The notes below the pieces were generated by a model. That model was not told where the DNA came from, searched no databases, and saw nothing but the letters and a program-made list of their open reading frames with translations. A DNA stretch of 64,000 bases from Diphasiastrum complanatum (taxonomy: Eukaryota; Streptophyta; Lycopodiopsida; Lycopodiales; Lycopodiaceae): assembly GCA_029204225.1 (NCBI GenBank), contig CM055095.1:48501364-48565363 (forward strand), in the 5' to 3' direction. A program made the position numbers and the translations under genes. Of the stretch, positions 21,582-35,266 are shown one piece after another (position 1 is the first letter of the stretch; the number at the start of each line of letters is the position of its first letter).

Positions 21582-21956
21582 AGTTATGGACTTGGCTCAT
21601 TACATTCGCCGCGTCCATTCTTTTATTGTTATTATGCATAAGCAGGCCTAAGGGCCCTTTTTATTCATATACTAGCCTTGGGCCCTATTTGGTTATATTT
21701 TTAGGACTTGGTCACATTGATTTAGAGTGGGGGTCCTCCTATTGGGAGGGCGCACTATTTTCCCTCCAAATCCTTTTCCCTCCCTTTTTTGAATTCTCCA
21801 TTTGATTCAGGGAGAGGGTATAAGTAGGGCATCATTGTATTCCTTTATTCAGTTTATGATGATTGCTCCTCTTTAGCCTCCTTAAGCATTCTCTCTTCCT
21901 GCTTTCTAGCTTAAGTCCTGCTTTCTAGCATAGCTAGTGAATCTTAGCTTGTAACT
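21582..21956 (+). repeat. 5' LTR of the chromovirus, AG...CT ends
   Basis: Starts AGTTATGGACTTGG and ends CTTGTAACT; the ends are an inverted AGTTA/TAACT, not the usual TG...CA. The borders are set by three independent signs: the PBS begins at the next base, the target duplication atttg abuts both outer ends, and similarity with the 3' copy stops there (apart from one chance G). A TATA-like tataagtagg lies near 21819. Confidence 0.8.
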
Positions 21957-21968
21957 TGGTATCAGAGC
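21957..21968 (+). promoter_or_regulatory. Primer-binding site, initiator-Met tRNA type
   Basis: TGGTATCAGAGC directly abuts the LTR end. It is identical to the PBS of the copia array. It primes minus-strand DNA synthesis. Confidence 0.85.
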
Positions 21969-21971
21969 ACT

Positions 21972-23020
21972 TTCCTGCAGATTGGTGGAGGCTGTCCAGG
22001 GCCCTACCACCCACCACTTTCATCGATTTTCTCCGTCAACTTTCCTGCAGATTGATGGAGGCTGTCCAGCGCCCTACCACCCATCACTTTCATCGGTTTT
22101 CTCCGTCATTTTTTGCAGATTGGTGGTGGCTGTCCAGCGCCCTACTGCCCATCACTTTCGACGATTTCTTCATCATTTTTTGCAGTTTTGGTGGAGGCTG
22201 TCCAGCGCCCTGCTCACCCATCACTTTCATCGATTTTTTCGCCAAATTTTCATTGTTTTTGCAGATTTGGTAGCTACTATCCAGCGCCCTACTACCTATC
22301 ACCTTCATCGATTTTCTCCATCGTTTTTTGCAGATTTGGTGGTGGCTGTCCAGCGCCCTACTACCCATCACTTTTGACAATTTCTTCATCCTTTTTTTTT
22401 TGCAGCTTTGGTGGAGGCTGTCCAGCGCCCTGCTAATCCATCACTTTCGTCAATTTTTTCAGCAGCTTTTCATTGTTTTTGCAGATTTGGTAGCTGCTGT
22501 CCACCGCCCTACTATCTCATCGTTTTCGACACTTTTCGTCACCGATTTGCTGACCATTTTTTATCTTGATTGGAGGCTATCCTACATCACCATTATTTTC
22601 AGCTATTTTACTCATCATTTTTCAGATTCGGTAGCTGCTGCCTAGCATCCTACGACCGTCTCATTTTCAGCGGTTCTCTTCACCAACTTGCTGTCCGTTT
22701 CGGCTATTGATTGGAGGCTGATCGGCGCCTTATTTCAGCACCGTTTCCAGCCTATTTTTCAGCATATTGTGGATCTTGGTAGTTGCTGCCCAGCGCCCTA
22801 TTATCTCACCATTCTTGACGGATTTCTCCATTGACTTGTTGCTCATTTTGCTGATTATTTGTCGGCTGTCTAGCGCCCTCTTTCAGCATTTTTTTCAGCT
22901 TATTTAGCGCGAGTTGAGGATTCGGATTGGTGGCTGGTTGGCGCATCTATTCTGTCATATCTTCAGCTTTTACCTCTCTTTGTTGGCACTACTGATTGGA
23001 CGACGGATCAGCACCCAACC
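21972..23020 (+). repeat. Degenerate ~70-bp tandem repeats in the chromovirus leader
   Basis: About 13-15 units, best preserved from 21980 to 22500, with the core gcagattggtggaggctgtcc followed by agcgccctactacccatcac and tttcatcgattttctcc. The spacing is roughly 68-75 bp. Units decay toward 23000. They give overlapping open frames on both strands with recurring CPAPY motifs; these are not considered genes. Confidence 0.75.
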
Positions 23021-23295
23021 AGGTATTGCTTGCGCCCATTTGTACTTCCTCTCATATTTGTTATTTTGTTGCCTCACACCCTCCTCCTTCCTTTTTCCAT
23101 TTTGTTAGAACCCTTCTACTTATTGGCCTTGCACATTTGTTGTCCATTATTCTACTTTCTCAGCCCTTTATTTTCTGATTATTATCCATCTTGATTGGCT
23201 GTTTCTGTGCCATTTTTGGTGATTTTGGAAGTTAGACTAAGTTGGGGTGACGATAAGCGTCCTCTCCCTCAGGTTTTGTCTCTTCCTTAGTCCCT

Positions 23296-24048
23296 ATGGC
23301 GACTTCTTCATCAGCTCTTTAGATGATCGTTTTACACATATTATTGATCGTGTTCTTTCTAGCCTTGAGACTATCCTACCATGAGGGGATACCCCCCCCA
23401 GACATTCTTCATCGTCCTGGTAAAGCACCTTTATTTCCTATTTTGAGTACGCCTGCTCCTGCTTCATCTTCAGGAGGTGCTTTTGGTAGTACGTTTGGTC
23501 TCCCTTCATATAGTGCTAGTCCTTATGGGTCTCCTTTCGAGTCTTCTGTACCACCACCTGGATTTCCCTCCGCACCACCAGGATTTCCTTCTCCTACTTT
23601 TTCAGGTAATCGTGAGCCCCATTTTGTTCGTGATTTGCGTGATCGCATCCAGCTTACTACTTATTCTGGTTCGTCTGACTTGGAAAACTGGTTCTCTAAA
23701 TTAGAGACCTATTTTCTTATATATCCCAAGACTAAAACCTAGAAAGTGCAGTTGGCCGCATTACATTTAGATGGTAGAGCTCAGACTTGGTGGCGTGTTT
23801 ATCGCTCTGAGCCTACTTGTGAGGGGTTACATATATGGCCTACTTTTCGTCATGATCTTCGTATGGCTATGATTGACCCACAATGGTTGGTTCGCCAATG
23901 TGATCTGTTTTGTAGCCTTCGCCATACTAGTGATTTGACTGCTTATATTGATCAATTTATTGAGCTTTCCTACCTTTTTACTGATCTTCATCCTACAGAG
24001 CTTATTTCACGTTTTATTGCCGGTCTTGAGAGACTCCTTACGATATGA
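23296..24048 (+). pseudogene. Chromovirus gag, interrupted
   Basis: An ATG at 23296 gives MATSSSAL and then TAG; a shifted frame continues DDRFTHIIDRVLSSLETILP. From 23420 the main frame has a proline/serine-rich stretch, then LTTYSGSSDLENWFSKLETYF, the classic start of the capsid domain. A stop at 23740-23742 is followed in frame by VQLAALHLDGRAQTWWRVYR and later YIDQFIELSYLFTDLHPTE, and the frame ends at 24048. Order and motifs are those of a gypsy gag, which forms the virus-like particle. No CCHC knuckle is seen before the protease. Confidence 0.7.
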
Positions 24049-24091
24049 TGTCTCATCTTTTCGGCCTCTTACTCTCTAAGATGCTATCTCC

Positions 24092-25153
24092 TTGGCTACT
24101 ACCTTGCAGCATAAGTATCCTGAGTTATCCACTTCTTCTCGTTTTTCTTGCTCTCATTCCACTGCTTCTTTTACTTTGGCTTCTACTACCGTTCCTCCTG
24201 GTCCTCCTACCGCTGTTTTTTACCATGAGGCTCTTACTCCTGACGATTCTGATGTTTATATCCAGATTCTTGATACTCCTGACCCACATTCTGTTGATGA
24301 GCCGGCTGACCCGCTTCCTGATGATCCTATTTCCGCCGCTTGCCATGCACAGCTCGCTTATGCTACTTGGGCTGTTGGGCGTCCTGGTCCTCGTTCTATT
24401 CGGTTACGTGTTCGCATTTTGGGGCGAGAGTATAATGCTTTGGTGGATATTGGCAATACACATTCATTTATTAGCAGTTACATTTCTACCAGGATTCGTG
24501 CTACACCTATTTCTGCTACACAGTCTCTCGGTGTCGAGGTTGCTCGTCCCCATTCTTTTTCCAATTCTCAGATGTTTCAGAGCTTGGACTATAGCATTGG
24601 TGACTTCTCTGGACAGGCAGATTTCTATATTATTCCTCTGAAGCGCTATGACATTATTTTTGGTGTAGATTGGTTTCCGTCACTTGGTACTGTTGCTGTG
24701 GATCTTTCTCAGCAGACACTGTCTTTTACACATGTTGGTCGGCATCATTTACTTTCTGATATTGATTCCCAGGGTGACTATCAGTTGGTTACCAGGACGC
24801 AGTTTATGCGTAGCCTGCCAAAGGCTCATGATGCAGCTCTTCTTTCCATTCAGAGTACATTAGTTGCTACTTCACTTTCACCGTCCGTGGGTCCTCTTAC
24901 TCAGGTTAATGTTGTTCCAGATTTACAGGTTGTTGCTACGTGCCTTGCGCCTATATGCCTTGATTCACAAATATCGTATTCGATGGTCATTCCTGGTTTC
25001 ATTGATATTGAGGCCGTATACCTTGGTGGTCTTTCTACTATTGCTTTTGCGCATACCTCAGATAGCCCTCCTGGTTCGGTGGCTAGTGTAGGATCTTCTC
25101 CATTGGTCTCTATATCTCCATCTCTTCAGTCCGATGGCCGATGTTCCTACTGA
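24092..25153 (+). CDS. Retropepsin-like protease region of the chromovirus
   Basis: A 353-codon open frame. Residues 1-95 are a linker with many S, T, P. LVDIGNTHSFIS at residues ~116-127 is the active-site loop; the family has D-S/T-G there and this copy has D-I-G, so activity is doubtful. IIPLKRYDIIFGVDWFPSLG at ~178-197 is the second strand/flap block that normally precedes RT. The last 130 residues are not recognised and no RT motif follows. An aspartic protease would cleave Gag-Pol. The frame is long for a decayed element, which fits a recent insertion of an already non-autonomous form. Confidence 0.7.
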   Translation: MATTLQHKYPELSTSSRFSCSHSTASFTLASTTVPPGPPTAVFYHEALTPDDSDVYIQILDTPDPHSVDEPADPLPDDPISAACHAQLAYATWAVGRPGPRSIRLRVRILGREYNALVDIGNTHSFISSYISTRIRATPISATQSLGVEVARPHSFSNSQMFQSLDYSIGDFSGQADFYIIPLKRYDIIFGVDWFPSLGTVAVDLSQQTLSFTHVGRHHLLSDIDSQGDYQLVTRTQFMRSLPKAHDAALLSIQSTLVATSLSPSVGPLTQVNVVPDLQVVATCLAPICLDSQISYSMVIPGFIDIEAVYLGGLSTIAFAHTSDSPPGSVASVGSSPLVSISPSLQSDGRCSY

Positions 25154-25990
25154 TTTCTATAGGGTTCTTCACAGGTCCACGTTTGCTAGTTCCTTCGCTA
25201 TTGGTGATTAGGTTGTATCTTCTTTCGCTTTATTCCATGGATCTCTGCTTGAGGTTTATGATCTGCCTCACGATATATAACTTATCGGAACTGGCCGCAA
25301 GTGTAATCCCAAAGTACACACCAGGCGCACAAGTGAGGAATAGAAGAAATGCACTGGAACGAGGAACGGGATCCGCAACATCAGTAGCAAGCATCGGAGC
25401 AATATCCACGTGTAGCTGGGAATGAGTATCAAAGCACATATGAGCAACACTGAAGTATATGGCGGCAACATCTCCAACAACTATCCAAGAGAGGAGAAGG
25501 AACTCTCTCAAGGTACCTTGATGGTCTCGGAACACCAGAACAAAGTGGCAACAAGCGATATGGAGCAACCCAGAATGATGGGGAACTTGAAGATCACCCG
25601 GACAAACAGTAGCTGAACGGAGGCAATAACCCAAGCCATCAGGATATGCCAAGCCTGACAATGAGCAACAATCCAAGGAACAAATAGAGAGCCACATGCA
25701 TAATCATAGAGATATCGGCACCATAGGCGATCAGTAATATGGAAAAACCAGCACCAATCAACAGGTCTTAATGAAAACCAAGCTATATGTAATAACCAGG
25801 AATGCCATATAGCCATAGCATCAGCATGGACTGTAGGAAACCTATATGTAGAAACACAAGGAGACTGAAGGATTCCCGTATACTCATCTAGAAAGATCCC
25901 AGCATATATATACCCTAGATAAGTAATAGTGACCATTTGGCAAATATCCTCGGATGGAAAATGTGTGACGGTAAGGGAAAGGCTCATGAA
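25154..25990 (-). other. Probably inverted internal segment of the chromovirus
   Basis: From about 25284 to 25990 the plus strand becomes A/G-rich, while the coding strand of the rest of the element is T/C-rich; the minus strand has the T-rich character and two overlapping open frames of 159 and 155 codons (25508-25987 and 25230-25697). Neither shows a domain I can name. The simplest reading is an inverted piece of the internal region that replaced part of pol. Confidence 0.4.
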
Positions 25991-26195
25991 TCATGTCAGG
26001 AACCGGTATGTTTATATGAGGTCTTTCTGGATGAGTTTTTCGGCTACAGTTTTTCAGTTGGGGTCTCTACTATTTCTAGATTTGTTGCTACTGTTTTCAT
26101 GCATCATGTCTTTTAAGATGATGCATTGATTTCTTGGACCTTCTGGAGCTTCTGGCATGCTGCTCTTCTCATGATATGGGCCTTGAGGGTACCGT

Positions 26196-26834
26196 GTGCC
26201 ATTGCTACATGGGCCTTATGGATACCTTGGGCTTTTGACCATGCTAGTGTGGCTTGGTACAAATCATGGCGTACATAAGAAATCCTATAATAGAATGGTA
26301 AGGATACTCACGCATCTGCTGCTTCTCATGAATTGTTTGTCGCGGGAGCGCGTGCATGGGACTGATTTGTGTTCGTCCTCACTTCGTCCTATCCTTTGTC
26401 AGGATGATCTCTTTATGCTCCATGTTTCTTGGCATATCGCTTGCTTTTCCATGCTGTTACAGCGTGCCTGTCATCCTGCTCATGTTCCTACTCTTTGGTG
26501 CTGGTCTTCCGATGCTGCTATCTTTTCTTGGGGCACCTTGCACATTCAGTTTTTGATCCAGTGGGATGGTCGTCCTGTTGAGGAGGCCACATGGGAGCCT
26601 ATTGATGTGTTTTATCATACACCATTATTGGCAGATCAGGCTCGAGCCCTAATGAGTTCTTTCATCTACTACAGATATCATTGTAGATGTTCCCTTTACT
26701 TCATGATTCGGCTAGCTATGACTATTCTTTATTGTAGTATTTGCTTAGTACTTGCTTTACACAGTTATGATACTTTTGGGGTATCTGTTGTGACGACTTA
26801 TGTCCTCTCCATCAGTATTTCCATTAGTTCGTGA
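26196..26834 (+). pseudogene. Integrase C-terminus with chromodomain
   Basis: The frame contains IQFLIQWDGRPVEEATWEPI at about 26544-26603, the diagnostic chromodomain motif at the end of chromovirus integrase, followed by a short tail. Chromodomains guide insertion toward histone marks. Upstream the frame is low in recognisable signal and the DDE core is missing. A stop at 26834 leaves about 90 bp before the 3' LTR. Confidence 0.7.
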
Positions 26835-26923
26835 TTTTTCAATATTTAGCATGCTTACATTATTATTTTAGATAGTCATTATGCTTGCTAGCCGGTGGAG
26901 GGCTTTGTTTTTCTGCAAGGGAG

Positions 26924-27292
26924 AGTTATGGACTTGGCTCATTACATTCGCCGCGTCCATTCTTTTATTATGCATAAGCAGGCCTAAGGGCCCTTTTTAT
27001 TCATATATTGGCCTTGGGCCCTATTTGGTTATATTTTTAGGACTTGGTCACATTGATTTGGAGTGGGAGTCCTCCTATTGGGAGGGCGCACTATTTTCCC
27101 TCCAAATCCTTTTCCTTCCCTTTTTTGAATCTTCCATTTGATTCAGGGAGAGGGTATAAGTAGGGCATCATTGTATTCCTTTATTCAGTTTATGATGATT
27201 GCTCCTCTTTAGCCTCCTTAAGCATTCTCTCTTCCTGCTTTCTAGCTTAAGTCTTGCTTTCTAGCATAGCTAGTGAATCTTAGCTTGTAACT
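26924..27292 (+). repeat. 3' LTR of the chromovirus
   Basis: Begins AGTTATGG after a purine stretch (gcaagggag) and ends TTGTAACT before atttg. It differs from the 5' LTR by a 6-bp deletion (ttattg near 26971) and a handful of substitutions. Confidence 0.85.
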
Positions 27293-27427
27293 ATTTGCTC
27301 CAAACATATCAAGAGACCAAAGGCAAAAAGGAAGAAATTATTTGCTGAAAACTTTATGTGGACAGCAGACTATAAGAAATGAAGAGAGGAGTAACGATTT
27401 GGTTGATTTGATTCCCTTCGACCTGGA

Positions 27428-27534
27428 GACTCTCTCTCTCTCTCTCATGCTGCCATCACCATCATTAATGTTGCCATCTCCATCACTGAGCTTGCCATTT
27501 CAGCTTCTAAACTCATTACCCTCTCCACTATCCA

Positions 27535-27603
<69 letters not shown>

Positions 27604-27675
27604 TATGCTGCCATTGCCATCACTGAGATTGCCATTTCAGCTTCTAAACTGGTTACCTCTCCACTATCCATTACT
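27428..27675. repeat. Compound (CT)n(CA)n microsatellite between two related 70-90-bp copies
   Basis: The left copy (27449-27538) and right copy (27605-27675) share atgctgccat, cactgag.ttgccatttcag and cttctaaact. Between them lies (CT)25 running into (CA)9 (27537-27603); a shorter (CT) run precedes the left copy. Confidence 0.8.
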
Positions 27676-28039
27676 GCATAAACTCCATCTCAGGTGCTAC
27701 CTCAGCTCCAAGTATAAAATATTTCTCCACCTTCCATCACTATTGTTTCAGTCCCTCTTCGCTACCATATCAACCACTATCTTTCAGCCTAACCTTGCTA
27801 CCTTTTCCAGCCATGAATGAGGCCCATCTCTGTGCACAAAGAGCTTCCATTTCAACAATGTATACTTTTTTGCATCCACAATGATTTATATTGCTATGCT
27901 ACAACACTCAGTTGAACCTGCCCTCTTTGTTTACCAGTGCTGCTACTTTCTTGTTGCCACAAGAACTGATTTTGGATCTTTGTTGGGCTATTAAGGAGAT
28001 AGCATATTGCCCTAATGTAGGACAAAAAGCTTCAAGAAT

Positions 28040-28392
28040 AGTGATAGGAGATAAGACAAAAACACTGGATATGGGCCTACGAGAAGAGTTGGCAGTTTTT
28101 GAAGAAAACAAATGAGGAGCTCCAACCCTCAAGGGAGGAAATTTCTAAGCAAATCCAAGCCCTCAAGAGTGGGTTGGAGCAATACAAAAAGAAAATTGAG
28201 ACATGGGCAGCACTGGTTGGAAAGGGCTCTGAAAAGACCATACCCCCAATGGCTAGAATGATTTCGGCCACTTTGACAAAGGAGAGGCTGTGGGAGTTCA
28301 AGCCGTTCAACGTATGGGTTACAAGGGTACCCGATACTCAATATGAGACACAAGAGGCCACACATTTCCCACTACCTAGAGACTACTCTTGA
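28040..28392 (+). pseudogene. Unrecognised coiled-coil-like open frame
   Basis: Two overlapping plus-strand frames join as MGLREELAVFEENK (to 28115) and MKKTNEELQPSREEISKQIQ onward (28099-28392). The second has heptad-like spacing and ends in a stop at 28392. It looks like a fragment of a retroelement or host protein broken by a one-base shift. No family was recognised. Confidence 0.35.
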
Positions 28393-29364
28393 GATCAAAC
28401 CTATTGGAAGGGATAAAATTTGGAGGACAAAGGACAGAACAGCATTGGTGATTACGTTTGTGTCACAGGATTGCAGATAGAAACTCCTTAGGCAAAGATC
28501 TAAGCTTACAGGCACTCACATTTTTATGAATGATGGCCTCATTTTTATATAGGTAGAAGAATGTAGGGAAATGGCAACATTTTGCTTCCCTTACATTAAG
28601 GACATTTTTTACAAAGAAAATGGATTTTACTTATAGTAAGATGAGTGGGCCTCTTCCCATTTTTACTTAAGGAACTAAGTGGTACAATTTACAATGTTTA
28701 ACTTGGAAAACTTTTCAACCATACAAGTTCTAAATTTGACTTTTAATAACTTAAAACTCTAAGTTTAACCTTCTAGCCTGCCCCATGCTAACTAATTGGC
28801 ACTGCAAGTTGGGCTTATAGATGCAATATGCCATACTTGGACCCATAGTTGCACAGAAACACATTTCTGGCAAAAAAACGTTTCTCAAAACGCGAACGTG
28901 CTTCTAGATCCATAAAAAAAATATTCATGATATTGCATTGCTTTGCAGGTTATACTAAACTGTGCCTTTCTTAGTTCTCCCTCAAAGAAACTCATATCTC
29001 TATCAGTAAAAGCTACCAAACGAGGACTCATCAATGGTATTCATAGTTTCCAATTCAAGTTTTTAGCCTCTCATGAGGGTTGGGGCACCCAACGACTTGG
29101 CTGGATCCTAGATGTTGTGACAATGGTTCAAATGGGATTTAAACGATTAACATATTTTTGAGGTTCCAAATGCAACTAAATAAGGCCCTAACTACCAAAA
29201 CATAAATAAACCCAATAAAGCCAATAAACCCTTACTAGACATCCTAACTCTTCCCTATTTAACATAATCAATGTTGTCAACATTTGATTGAGTCATGACA
29301 ACTTGTGAGTGAATAGCCACATCAAGTGTTTGATAATGATCCTGTAGCAAACGCTGATGATCAA
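28393..29364. other. No gene seen
   Basis: Mixed-composition sequence. The part 28480-28870 has the layout of the LTR-like block at 6976-7720 (ttgggcttatagatgcaatatgcc near the right end) but similarity is weak. Confidence 0.35.
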
Positions 29365-29892
29365 TCACATTGACGGCCGCTTGTCTAACCACTGAATCCA
29401 AGCAAGTTTTGTACTTTTGGTGGAACTGCTCCAGGGCATATAGAAAGTTCGGCTGGTTGATCCACCCTCATGAACTTGGGATGATTGGCCAATTAGGCAA
29501 GGCCATCTGATCTTCCGATTTGAGCTACTGCTCCCTTTTGCCGATGAGCAAGAAGCAAGGATCAACCCGCATAATCGTGGAGCCCTGAAGTACTTTGCTA
29601 GGGCACACTTATCGTCTTTGATCAGAACTGCCCTCCATGTAGGTTGTGGCGCCAACTTAGCAGTAATTTCTTTTTCATGGCCTTTGAGGTTGGCCAGGTT
29701 GCATGGTAGGACGAAGCCACTGCACGTCTGCAGGTCAGGGTATTTACCTTCAAACTCAAGGATAGATTCCTCTGAATTTTGGGGCTTCTTGAAAGCATGT
29801 TTGGCACTTACACGTGCTATCAGTGGGGTTACACTCTTGCCTTTTCCCTTTGGTAACCTTGAAGTTGCTTCTTGGAGGGGGGGGTTGTTCCC
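29365..29892 (-). pseudogene. Unrecognised minus-strand open frame, about 175 codons
   Basis: Open from just after a TAG (complement near 29890) to a stop at 29365, without an ATG. Readable segments are KSVTPLIARVSAKHAFKK, then LEFEGKYPDLQTCSGF, then APQPTWRAVLIKDDKCALAK and YFRAPRLCGLIL. It is GC-richer than its surroundings, as a coding piece would be. An 8-C homopolymer (complement of the G-run near 29877-29884) sits at its start, so a frameshift there may hide the true N-terminus: with one more C the frame would extend to an ATG near 29919. Confidence 0.35.
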
Positions 29893-29929
29893 CTATCGTT
29901 CGTCTTTAGCTTCACCATGCTAATCAATT

Positions 29930-30902
29930 GTGAAGGAGTCGTCAAAGGTGGCGGTCTCTTCATTTGTTTCTCCCTCTAGGCATGCAGGGTATAGCTATGA
30001 GATCTTTGTTAGTGGCAACACGGGCATTTTCCACTTTGTTTTGGCTCATGGCTACACTCCAACATTACCTATGTTAGAGCCCAGTCTTGGCACTAGCATG
30101 ACCTCCGCACAGCCTGTTACCAGAGGGCCTGAGCCGGTGACCGGAGTGGACATTTGTCCCAAGCTGGGACCAGTGCATCACAAGCATTGATCCTCTGTGA
30201 CCACCTGACAAGCTATCAGAGACGTGGTGAATTGTGATTGTCTGGATCCTAGCTGTTGGTGACGAGATGCTACCCAACAAGTAGCCGAGGTAGCTAAAGA
30301 GCATATGCTACAATATACATGGTAGCAACCCCCAACATTTCAAACGTCCAAACTTGAAACGTTTAGAACATTTTTCAATTTTTTAGAAAATCCAACCACG
30401 CGTTTGAAAACTTTTTTCAATGATAGAGCTTTCTAAAAATTGAATATTTTTCTATATTGTAGGAAAAAGTGCCCATTACTTGTTCTACAATTAAATAAAA
30501 TAAAAGACCACATTAAGGAGCATAGGGCCATGCACAACCATACAATATTGTTGCAAATAGGTAACAAATAGTTTACAAATAGATGAAAATGGATTTTGTT
30601 TTCCAAAAAAAGAAAAGCTAAAAAAAAGTTTCAAACACGTTTGAAATGTGAAGGGTTTGAAACAAGTTTGAATTCAATACCAAATGGGCTTGGTTGCTAC
30701 TATGACAATATATAGAATAATACGAGAAGCGTTTGCTCATGTTGAAGCTTCTTAGACCACGCAATCCATTGCTAAGGGTGGCAAGACAAACACTAAAATC
30801 TACAACAATGCTATAGATTACAAAACTAGCATAAAAAGATATTCGAACTAAATTTGATGCCTGCCTATCATATGCAGTTAAGTACATAACTATTAAAGCA
30901 TT
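29930..30902. other. No gene seen
   Basis: Short frames only. 30610-30660 has cgtttgaaa repeats. Nothing recognised. Confidence 0.4.
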
Positions 30903-31045
30903 GATTGTAGATTGGGGCTTTTGCACTTAGCAACAAGATGCATCTAAATATTTAACTTTTAGAATATCGATTGTAGATTGGGGCTTTTGCACTTAGCAAC
31001 AAGATGCATCTAAATATTTAACTTTTAGAATAACTTTTAGATTGG
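30903..31045 (+). repeat. 66-bp tandem duplication
   Basis: Two nearly identical 66-bp units (30903-30968, 30969-31034) starting gattgtagattggggctttt, then a third partial unit (agattggggcttttgcac). Confidence 0.9.
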
Positions 31046-31110
31046 GGCTTTTGCACCCTGACTTTTAAGCCCTCCACCATTGAATTTTTATAAGAAAATC
31101 CCCACTTGGC

Positions 31111-31790
31111 ACGTCTCTATCGCAAATCATTGAAAATTTTACATGTGACAATAAGAACACAAGGTTAACGTTGTAGTGGGTGGTGGGTCTATCCCCTTCT
31201 GCGTGCCATTGCATTTATGCATCATTCGAGCTTTGGTTGCAACTAATAAAGAACTTGTGGGGGTCAACCCTAAACCATTGTATGATAGACCCAATTCTCT
31301 AGGCCATTGAACCAACTTAAATATCAAGTTGTCTTTTGAAAAACAAGAAATAAAGGCTCAACATCAACCAGAATGACTTATGACGCTTGGTATCTCCCTT
31401 TTCTGCTTCAGGCATATACTGAATGCGGCAAAGTGTGTGAAGGGACAGCCGTGAACTATTGCACGATAGACCCAATTCTCTAAGGTATTGCCCCAAATAA
31501 ATTACCAAATTGCCTTTCAAATTTCAAAGTACAAAAAATTAAAAGCTCGGCATCAACAACAAAGACTGATTTGGCATGCCATCTTCCTCTTCTGCTTCAG
31601 GCATAAAGGACTTCCCCGGACATCTACGTCAGGAGCCAGCCCCATGATAGCCACAATTCTCTAGGGTATTGCGCCAATTAAACATCAAATTGCCTTGTAA
31701 AACACAATAACTAAAGGCTCAGCATCAACCAGAAAGACTTACTAGGTATGGCATCTTCCTTCTATGCTTCAGGCATATAAGACTAGCATG
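31111..31790 (+). repeat. Tandem repeat with 181-bp period
   Basis: caattctctagg starts at 31292 and 31654 and a one-base variant at 31473, exactly 181 bp apart. Each unit also has aaaggctcaacatcaacc and ctgcttcaggcata at matching places. A more decayed unit precedes 31292. Between two and a half and four units in all, diverged by perhaps a fifth. Confidence 0.75.
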
Positions 31791-31981
31791 GAAACGATTG
31801 CATAAGAAGAAATTGCCGTAGTTGATATTGCAAGAAGAATACCTCGTAGTCATCCATTGGGACCGTATGTGCTGAGAAAAAAAAGACCGAGCTGCTGGTC
31901 GTGTGAAAAAAAGCCTTCGGCAATGGGTATGGCAGAATTAGATTGATCAGAGATGGAGACGACCCCCCAAACCCTACTCTT

Positions 31982-31985
<4 letters not shown>

Positions 31986-32023
<38 letters not shown>
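31986..32023. repeat. (CT)n microsatellite
   Basis: About 19 CT units. It causes spurious RERER and SLSLS open frames. Confidence 0.9.
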
Positions 32024-32028
<5 letters not shown>

Positions 32029-32039
32029 TATTGGCACAA

Positions 32040-32330
32040 AGGGAAGGTAAACTTCGCACAAATGAGGTCTTGCCACGTTTGGAACTTTCACCTAAGGGCC
32101 AAAGATGTCACTTATTGGCAATAAGTTCTCCTAACACCATTGCTAATGAGATTTTGCCATGTTTGCAAGGGGTTGGCTTGGCATCCAAAGTTTCTTTGGT
32201 CCCAGGTTCGAGCCTCCCCTTGGAAACCAAGAAGCATGTTTGCAAGGGCTGTACAGCCATCATGGATGTTGAATAGTGGCACCTTGTAGATAACCCCATG
32301 AAAATGAGATTTAGTGTGCCTGTGCACAAT
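32040..32330. other. Possible SINE-like sequence, weak
   Basis: ggttcgagcctcc (near 32203) matches a Pol III B box, with ttggcttggcatcc about 40 bp before it as a poor A box. No target duplication, tail or second copy was found. Confidence 0.2.

Positions 32331-35266
<2,936 letters not shown>

Larger units (their letters stand above)
21577..27297 (+). mobile_element. Non-autonomous chromovirus (Ty3/gypsy) with both LTRs and target duplication
   Basis: The element runs from the 5' LTR (21582-21956) to the 3' LTR (26924-27292), flanked by the perfect 5-bp duplication atttg (21577-21581 and 27293-27297). It has a PBS directly after the 5' LTR, a repeat-rich leader, gag, protease and a C-terminal chromodomain, all on the plus strand. 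RT, RNase H and the integrase core are not recognisable, and 25284-25990 looks inverted. It would need proteins from a relative to move. Two LTRs 375 and 369 bp long differ by one 6-bp indel and a few substitutions, so the insertion is fairly young. Confidence 0.8.

Noticed and set aside
21956-22645. Overlapping plus and minus frames with repeated CPAPY motifs as a repeat protein
   Set aside because: They come from the ~70-bp leader repeats of the chromovirus, read in all frames on both strands.
32040-32330. SINE with Pol III boxes
   Set aside because: Only the B box is good; there is no tail, target duplication or second copy, so it is listed at low confidence only.
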